A DNA stretch of 10,777 nt from the NCBI GenBank assembly GCA_002102825.1, contig DABJ01000015.1, positions 29,843-40,619 on the forward strand, in the 5' to 3' direction. Source of the DNA: Candidatus Gastranaerophilales bacterium HUM_12 (GTDB lineage: Bacteria; Cyanobacteriota; Vampirovibrionia; Gastranaerophilales; Gastranaerophilaceae). Each line of letters opens with the position of its first letter. Position 1 is the stretch's first letter. The notes beneath the pieces are model-generated. The model did no database searches. It saw nothing but the letters and a program-made list of their open reading frames with translations, and was not told the DNA's origin. Shown piece after piece: positions 6,662 to 10,777 of this stretch. The position numbers and the translations under genes are program-made.

Positions 6662-7903
6662 TTGCTTGATAAAATAGAAAAGCTTTCAAAAGTTCTTAAT
6701 GAAAGTTACAGTGAAAAAACACTGAGAGCTTCTTTGGGAACTTTTTTTGCAAAAAATCTGGGCATCAACAAGTTTTCTATAAATATTGAGGGTAAAGATA
6801 CTCTTGAACAGCATTATAACTTTAAATTTCCAATGTTTAAACATAAAAAATGTATTGGTTTTTTGGAATTTAATGAAGAATCAGATGATTTAAACAGATT
6901 TTTAGAAATCGCAGCACCTTTTATTTCCTTGAAGATTCAAAATATTGTAATGAGTGAAAAAATGCAAAAAAACATTGATTTTCACGAAACAATGAAAAAC
7001 ATTGCAAAAATTATTGAAACACAATACGAACTCAATTATGTAATCCCGATTATTGGAGAAATGTTAGATAAATTCTTCATGGATTATCTTATTTATATTT
7101 TTATTACGGAAGAAAATCTTGGCTTGAATGCCCTTGCTTGGCCAAGTGCTTGCAATGACAAGAAAATTCTTAAAATGGTTGAAGATATCAGCGATAAGAC
7201 ATTAACCGACGATAAAATGACTTATGCAATTCCGTTAAAGAGTGAATCAAAGATTTCCGGAGTTCTGGTTGCGAAAAGTACCAATGAAGAAATAACAGAA
7301 AAAGACATTGATTACCTAAATCAATTGTCTGTGCAAATCGGAACAACCATAAATAGAGCAAATGTATATGCAGAAATTTTGAAACACGCAACACTTGATG
7401 CTTTGACTGGTTTTTATAACAGAAGACAACTTGAAGAACGTATCAAGCAAGAAGTTGCAAATGCTAAACGTCAAAAAGCTCCGTTGTGCGGAATCATGAC
7501 TGATATAGACTTTTTCAAAAGTGTTAATGATACTTATGGACACGCAGTTGGAGATTTGGTATTAAAAACAATTGCCAAAGTAATAAGAGGGCAACTTCGT
7601 GAATACGATATCGCCGGAAGATACGGAGGAGAAGAGTTTTCAATACTTCTTCCTTTTACAAAAATCAATGAAGCACAAATGGTTGCAGAAAGACTTAGAA
7701 AATCAATTGAGAATAAAGTTATAGATATTTCAAAAATAAATCCCGAAAGCGAAGTTAAAACCATAAAAGTTACACTTAGCTTAGGTGTTTACGAAATTAA
7801 AGATAGTGATAAAGATGAAGACTTGCTCAAAAAAGCAGACAAAGCTCTTTATCAAGCAAAAAATACTGGTAGAAATAAGGTTGTAACAAATAACGATGAC
7901 TAA
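6662..7903 (+). CDS. Diguanylate cyclase with N-terminal GAF-like sensor region
   Basis: The protein has 413 residues. Residues 1-100 and about 105-237 each look like GAF-type domains. The first ends in CIGFLEFNEES...IAAPFISLKIQN and the second in ISGVLVAKSTNE...LSVQIGTTINRA, both typical GAF endings. The GGDEF domain spans about 243-408. It has LTGFYNRR (248-255), metal-site D281 in TDIDFFKSVND, YGHAVGD, and the active-site loop GGEEF (322-326). An RxxD inhibitory site (R313-D316) lies five residues before it, so both synthesis of c-di-GMP and product inhibition should be intact. No membrane segment is seen, implying a cytosolic sensor; the ligand is unknown. The TTG start at 6662 is supported by GAGG (6651-6654), which lies inside the yebC 3' end, suggesting translational coupling. 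Its stop overlaps the tsaE start by 8 nt. Confidence 0.92.
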   Translation: MLDKIEKLSKVLNESYSEKTLRASLGTFFAKNLGINKFSINIEGKDTLEQHYNFKFPMFKHKKCIGFLEFNEESDDLNRFLEIAAPFISLKIQNIVMSEKMQKNIDFHETMKNIAKIIETQYELNYVIPIIGEMLDKFFMDYLIYIFITEENLGLNALAWPSACNDKKILKMVEDISDKTLTDDKMTYAIPLKSESKISGVLVAKSTNEEITEKDIDYLNQLSVQIGTTINRANVYAEILKHATLDALTGFYNRRQLEERIKQEVANAKRQKAPLCGIMTDIDFFKSVNDTYGHAVGDLVLKTIAKVIRGQLREYDIAGRYGGEEFSILLPFTKINEAQMVAERLRKSIENKVIDISKINPESEVKTIKVTLSLGVYEIKDSDKDEDLLKKADKALYQAKNTGRNKVVTNNDD

Positions 7904-8363
7904 ATACGAAAAAATTTGTAAAAACTTAGAAGACACAAAAGAATTAGCAAAAAAGTTTGCAAAACTTGTAGAAGATAAAGGTTGTTTTGTCAGCTTGTAT
8001 GGAGAAATCGGAGCCGGCAAAACTGCGTTTGTGAAAGAAGTTGCAAAAGAAATCGGAATTGAAGAAAAAGTCACAAGCCCGACATTCGTAATCCTAAACG
8101 AATATCACGGAGGAAAACTTCCAATGTACCACTTTGACCTGTATAGACTTGAAAATGAAGGTGTTAAAACAATTCTTGATGAATTGAACGAATATTCTGA
8201 GGGGAAACAATTGACTTTTGTTGAATGGGCAGAATTTTCTCAAAACGAAATTCCTTTTGACCATATAAAAATCAATGTAACTTATGAAGATAATGATGAC
8301 AGAAGGTACTCATTTGAGGGCTTTGGACAAAATTGTATTGAAATAGTAAAAGGATTGGAATAG
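7896..8363 (+). CDS. tsaE: tRNA t6A synthesis ATPase TsaE
   Basis: The 155-residue product matches TsaE (YjeE) in length and motifs. It has the Walker A P-loop GEIGAGKT (36-43), the family signature TSPTF (60-64) followed by VILNEY, HFDLYRL (79-85) and EWAE (110-113). TsaE is the ATPase that resets the TsaB-TsaD complex when threonylcarbamoyl-adenosine is made at position 37 of ANN-decoding tRNAs. Its start codon lies within the end of the diguanylate cyclase gene (ATGACTAA, 8-nt overlap), and it ends one base into tsaB. This gives tight tsaE-tsaB coupling as in many bacteria. tsaD is not in the window. Confidence 0.96.
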   Translation: MTKYEKICKNLEDTKELAKKFAKLVEDKGCFVSLYGEIGAGKTAFVKEVAKEIGIEEKVTSPTFVILNEYHGGKLPMYHFDLYRLENEGVKTILDELNEYSEGKQLTFVEWAEFSQNEIPFDHIKINVTYEDNDDRRYSFEGFGQNCIEIVKGLE

Positions 8364-8980
8364 TGAATATATTAGTTTTTGACACTTGTCTTGACAAAAT
8401 GTATGTTGCAATCGCACAAGATGATAAGGTTTTGAGTTCAAAAATTGTAACAAACCAAGATAACAAATATCACTCAGCATTTTTGATTTCAACAATCAAA
8501 GGAATGTTGAAAGAAAATAATTTAACACCGAAAGACATAAATGCAATAGGAACAAATGTTGGTCCGGGGAGTTTTACAGGAATAAGAGCATGCACAACAG
8601 TTGCAAGAATTATGGCTCAACAACTTGATTTGCCGGCAGCAGGAATTTCATCTTTAGAAATTTTAGCTAAATTAAATAAAACAGACAAACCGACAATGGT
8701 AGCGCTTGATGCCAGAAAAAATTCCGCTTATTTGTATGTAAATGAAGAAATTCAAGGAGCAATTCAACTTGAAAAAGTTAAAGAAATGCTTGAAAACAGG
8801 GATTACAACCTAATAACAGATGATAAACTTCAAAAAGTTTTAGGAGGAACATCTTATCAAGCAGGAGAACATAATTTGGGTGAAATTCTGGCGAATCTTA
8901 CTTATGAAAAACTCAAAACTTCAAGCTGCAAATGGCAAGAACTAAAACCTCTATATATCCAACCACCACCAATGGGATAA
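8363..8980 (+). CDS. tsaB: tRNA t6A synthesis protein TsaB
   Basis: TsaB is the non-catalytic ASKHA-fold partner of TsaD in t6A synthesis. The 205-residue product begins MNILVFDTCLDKMYVAI, the phosphate-1-like strand pair of the fold. It carries GPGSFTGIR (67-75), the family hallmark, then a helix (ARIMAQQLDLPAAGISSLEIL) and VALDARKNSAYLYV. It ends in LKPLYIQPPPMG, like the usual YLRPP ending. It is slightly shorter than the common 220-235 residues, with a compact second lobe. The start is GTG 8363, sharing its G with the TAG stop of tsaE (TAGTG), so translation is probably by termination-reinitiation. I saw no convincing GC-rich terminator after it. Confidence 0.95.
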   Translation: MNILVFDTCLDKMYVAIAQDDKVLSSKIVTNQDNKYHSAFLISTIKGMLKENNLTPKDINAIGTNVGPGSFTGIRACTTVARIMAQQLDLPAAGISSLEILAKLNKTDKPTMVALDARKNSAYLYVNEEIQGAIQLEKVKEMLENRDYNLITDDKLQKVLGGTSYQAGEHNLGEILANLTYEKLKTSSCKWQELKPLYIQPPPMG

Positions 8981-9037
8981 AATGTAATATTTCGTAAAAA
9001 ACTAGCAAAAAAATTTTTTACACTTTTTGAAAACCAC

Positions 9038-10342
9038 ATGAATATTTGTAGTGTTCAGTTTGGGTATAATTGCGGTTCAACAAATTTCAAACAATCAAAG
9101 ACGAATTTGTTGCAAAGTGTTTTGCGCCCTAATTCTACAATGGAAAGACAACCTGTCACAGATATTTTTAAAGCTCAAACTCTTGATAGTGTTACTTTTC
9201 AAGGTCATTTAGCCAAAGCGGAAAGAATCTTTGAAAACAAATTTAATAAAATATTTTTTAGAAAAATTGCAAATGAACACTTACCTTGCGCTTACACCGG
9301 AATCGAAATGATTTCCCAAAAACAATTTGATGAACTTATCCAAACAAAAGTTTTAACTGGGAATAGTGCAGACGTTATTAAGGAATTAAAGAAATTTGAA
9401 AAATCTTTATTTCCGGTTGAAAATGGAATTTTCAACATTCTTAAATCTCTATCTGAAAAATATCCGGAGAAAAATCTGCAAGAACTTTTAAAACTTAAAT
9501 ACCCCATCGCAGAAAAGAATTTAATACAACAACAAGCTAAAACTCTAAACCAAATCAATATGGTAATTAGAGATTTACCAAAAGAGGAATTTCTCAAAAT
9601 TCGAGAAATTGTGCAAGAATCTTTTGACAAAATTTTTGCACCAAATCCAAACCCTCAAGACAGATTTAAAAGAAAGGCTTTATTATACAAATTAAAAACC
9701 CAAAATTTGACAAATAAAAAAATCCAAAAACGAATAATTAAACTAGCAGAAAAATTACCGAATTCTGAAACATCTGTAAATTCTTTTATTGTAAAATATT
9801 CTGAACCATATAGAATCAGATACGAAAATAAAAATCCAAAGCAAATTCCTCAAACATCAGAAGAAATTGCACTTCGTTTGCTTCGCCCATCACTGGCAAC
9901 AGAAGAACACATCTACCCACAAGCAATGTACAGAGCAGAAGAACTCGCCGCTCGAAACGGAGATGAAACAGCAAAAAATTTAAGCAAATTGAGAGTAACA
10001 ATTCTTACATCAAACTATATAAACGAAATCAAAAAAGATTTCTTATTTGACGATTTTGCACCAAAAGTAAAATACAATATAAACGAAAATATTCAAAAAC
10101 ATATCAACAAACTCATAAAAATAGACAAAGATTGGCTAAATCACGGGAAAATTGAAGATGCGGCACTTTTAACAGACTATATTATGACGTTAAAAGAAGA
10201 ATTTCAACGTCGTTCAAAAATTATAAATATAGACATTAAAGACTTTGAAGAAAAACTTCCGGAAATAAAAGACAAAATTGCAAAACACATTGAAAAAATG
10301 GAAAATAAAAAATCTAAAAAAGTTAACCATTCCCACAAATAA
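9038..10342 (+). CDS. Uncharacterised 434-aa protein with a possible split HNH-like signature
   Basis: The family is not firmly recognised. The N-terminus MNICSVQFGYNCGSTNF, followed by VTFQGHL (52-58), resembles a short Phe/Gly N-terminal style I recall from many Gastranaerophilales proteins. It is not a classical signal peptide. Residues 84-88 (CAYTG) and 288-295 (TEEHIYPQ), followed by K-N314-L-S-K-L and TSN326-YIN329, recall the YTG...xxHIxPQ...NL...N elements of HNH nucleases. The two halves are about 200 residues apart, with a helical, Lys-rich insert between them, and the second zinc Cys pair is absent. The rest is helical and charged, with a very basic C-terminus (ENKKSKKVNHSHK). No ribosome binding site is evident before ATG 9038; M35 (ATG 9140) is the fallback start. 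It lies 57 nt after tsaB and may be cotranscribed. Nuclease activity is an inference only. Confidence 0.75.
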   Translation: MNICSVQFGYNCGSTNFKQSKTNLLQSVLRPNSTMERQPVTDIFKAQTLDSVTFQGHLAKAERIFENKFNKIFFRKIANEHLPCAYTGIEMISQKQFDELIQTKVLTGNSADVIKELKKFEKSLFPVENGIFNILKSLSEKYPEKNLQELLKLKYPIAEKNLIQQQAKTLNQINMVIRDLPKEEFLKIREIVQESFDKIFAPNPNPQDRFKRKALLYKLKTQNLTNKKIQKRIIKLAEKLPNSETSVNSFIVKYSEPYRIRYENKNPKQIPQTSEEIALRLLRPSLATEEHIYPQAMYRAEELAARNGDETAKNLSKLRVTILTSNYINEIKKDFLFDDFAPKVKYNINENIQKHINKLIKIDKDWLNHGKIEDAALLTDYIMTLKEEFQRRSKIINIDIKDFEEKLPEIKDKIAKHIEKMENKKSKKVNHSHK

Positions 10343-10360
10343 TTAATTTTTCTAACCTAC

Positions 10361-10388
10361 TTGCAAAAACTGAAAAATAGTGTACAAT
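10361..10388 (+). promoter_or_regulatory. Promoter of the zinc-ribbon gene
   Basis: TTGCAA (10361-10366), a 16-nt spacer and TACAAT (10383-10388) form a good sigma70-type promoter. The expected start is near 10395, giving a leader of about 50 nt. The -10 box lies in the left arm of the inverted repeat GTGTAC (10380-10385)/GTACAC (10422-10427), with a second inner repeat GGTTTT-CT-AAAACC (10405-10418). These could be operator or leader-hairpin elements. Confidence 0.6.
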
Positions 10389-10443
10389 AAAGTGATAACA
10401 TTAAGGTTTTCTAAAACCAAAGTACACAATCAGGAGAAAAACA

Positions 10444-10737
10444 ATGTACGAAGACGAAAAATTAGTATGTGAAGATTGCGGAAAAGAATTCATCTTCACA
10501 GCAGGGGAACAAGAATTTTATGCAGAAAAAGGACTAGTTAACAAACCTAAAAGATGTCCTGAATGCAGAAGTGCCCGCAGAAAAAACAACAGAAAAGGTA
10601 GAAGAATGTACGATGCCGTATGTTCTAAATGCGGAGCTCAAACTCAAGTTCCATTCAAACCGGTTCCGGGAAGAGATGTTTTCTGCAAAGAATGCTTCCA
10701 ACAAGCATCTGCAGAAAGAACTGAGAACGCAGAATAA
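10444..10737 (+). CDS. Double zinc-ribbon protein, 97 aa
   Basis: This small protein contains two predicted four-Cys zinc sites: C9-x2-C12 with C38-x2-C41, and C60-x2-C63 with C81-x2-C84. The first half (LVCEDCGKEFIFTAGEQEFY, then AEKG and KPKRCPECR) matches the probable zinc-ribbon family found in many bacteria. The second (VCSKCGAQTQVPFKPVPGRD, then VFCKECF) matches a CxxC zinc-binding module common in cyanobacteria and Deltaproteobacteria. A basic Arg/Lys linker (42-54) joins them and suggests nucleic-acid or ribosome contact, though the function is unknown. The length and full set of eight cysteines indicate an intact protein. AGGAG (10432-10436) lies 7 nt before ATG. It has its own promoter, so it is probably monocistronic. 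The remaining 40 bases to the window end show no recognisable element. Confidence 0.92.
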   Translation: MYEDEKLVCEDCGKEFIFTAGEQEFYAEKGLVNKPKRCPECRSARRKNNRKGRRMYDAVCSKCGAQTQVPFKPVPGRDVFCKECFQQASAERTENAE

Positions 10738-10777
10738 TTTATGTAATTTTATATAAGTTTATTGAGCGGCAGCTAAT

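Noticed and set aside
8994..9021. GTAAAAAA ... TTTTTTAC hairpin after tsaB
   Set aside because: The stem is nearly all A-T with a 12-nt A-rich loop and no T-tract after it. A weak structure by chance is more likely than a terminator.
9065..9070. Consensus TATAAT near the start of the 434-aa gene
   Set aside because: It lies inside the coding sequence for the N-terminal motif, and no -35-like hexamer occurs 16-18 nt upstream.
10571..10756. Alternative plus-strand frame overlapping the zinc-ribbon gene
   Set aside because: It is a shifted reading of the zinc-ribbon gene, which has eight ordered cysteines and a good ribosome binding site.

Overview
The window looks like a chromosomal segment from an AT-rich, Gram-negative-type bacterium. 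I think it is most likely a gut member of the non-photosynthetic cyanobacterial sister group Melainabacteria/Vampirovibrionia (order Gastranaerophilales). The grounds are the envelope genes (an autotransporter-like outer-membrane protein and a small SLH protein), the cyanobacterial-style tRNA-Thr end ahead of tRNA-Tyr, and several proteins whose style I recall from that order. I could not run a search, so the placement is inference.

Layout. Positions 1-200 hold the 3' end of a tRNA (probably Thr), a complete tRNA-Tyr(GUA) and an intrinsic terminator. Positions 414-3455 encode a 1013-residue secreted autotransporter-like protein. Its passenger carries Pmp-type GGA[IL]/FxxN repeats, and a basic tail follows its barrel. 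Positions 3456-3766 hold a headless LuxR-type helix-turn-helix remnant on the minus strand. The gene at 3767-4453 (minus) encodes an unrecognised 228-residue protein. It diverges from an SLH-domain envelope protein (4630-5778) that has a good promoter, a strong ribosome binding site and a terminator.

A tight operon follows on the plus strand: yebC, a GAF/GGDEF diguanylate cyclase, tsaE and tsaB (5910-8980). Its junctions are a 2-nt gap, an 8-nt overlap and a 1-nt overlap. Three of its members concern translation: the YebC/TACO1 family, and TsaE and TsaB of tRNA t6A synthesis. The fourth is an apparently intact c-di-GMP synthase with tandem GAF-like sensor regions. Then come a 434-residue protein with a possible split HNH-like nuclease signature (9038-10342) and, under its own promoter, a 97-residue double zinc-ribbon protein (10444-10737).

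The observations most worth a second look are the Pmp-like repeat cassette with divergent codon use, the LuxR remnant, the split HNH-like protein, and the diguanylate cyclase embedded in a translation/tRNA-modification operon. I see no CRISPR array, insertion sequence, phage module or complete defence system.
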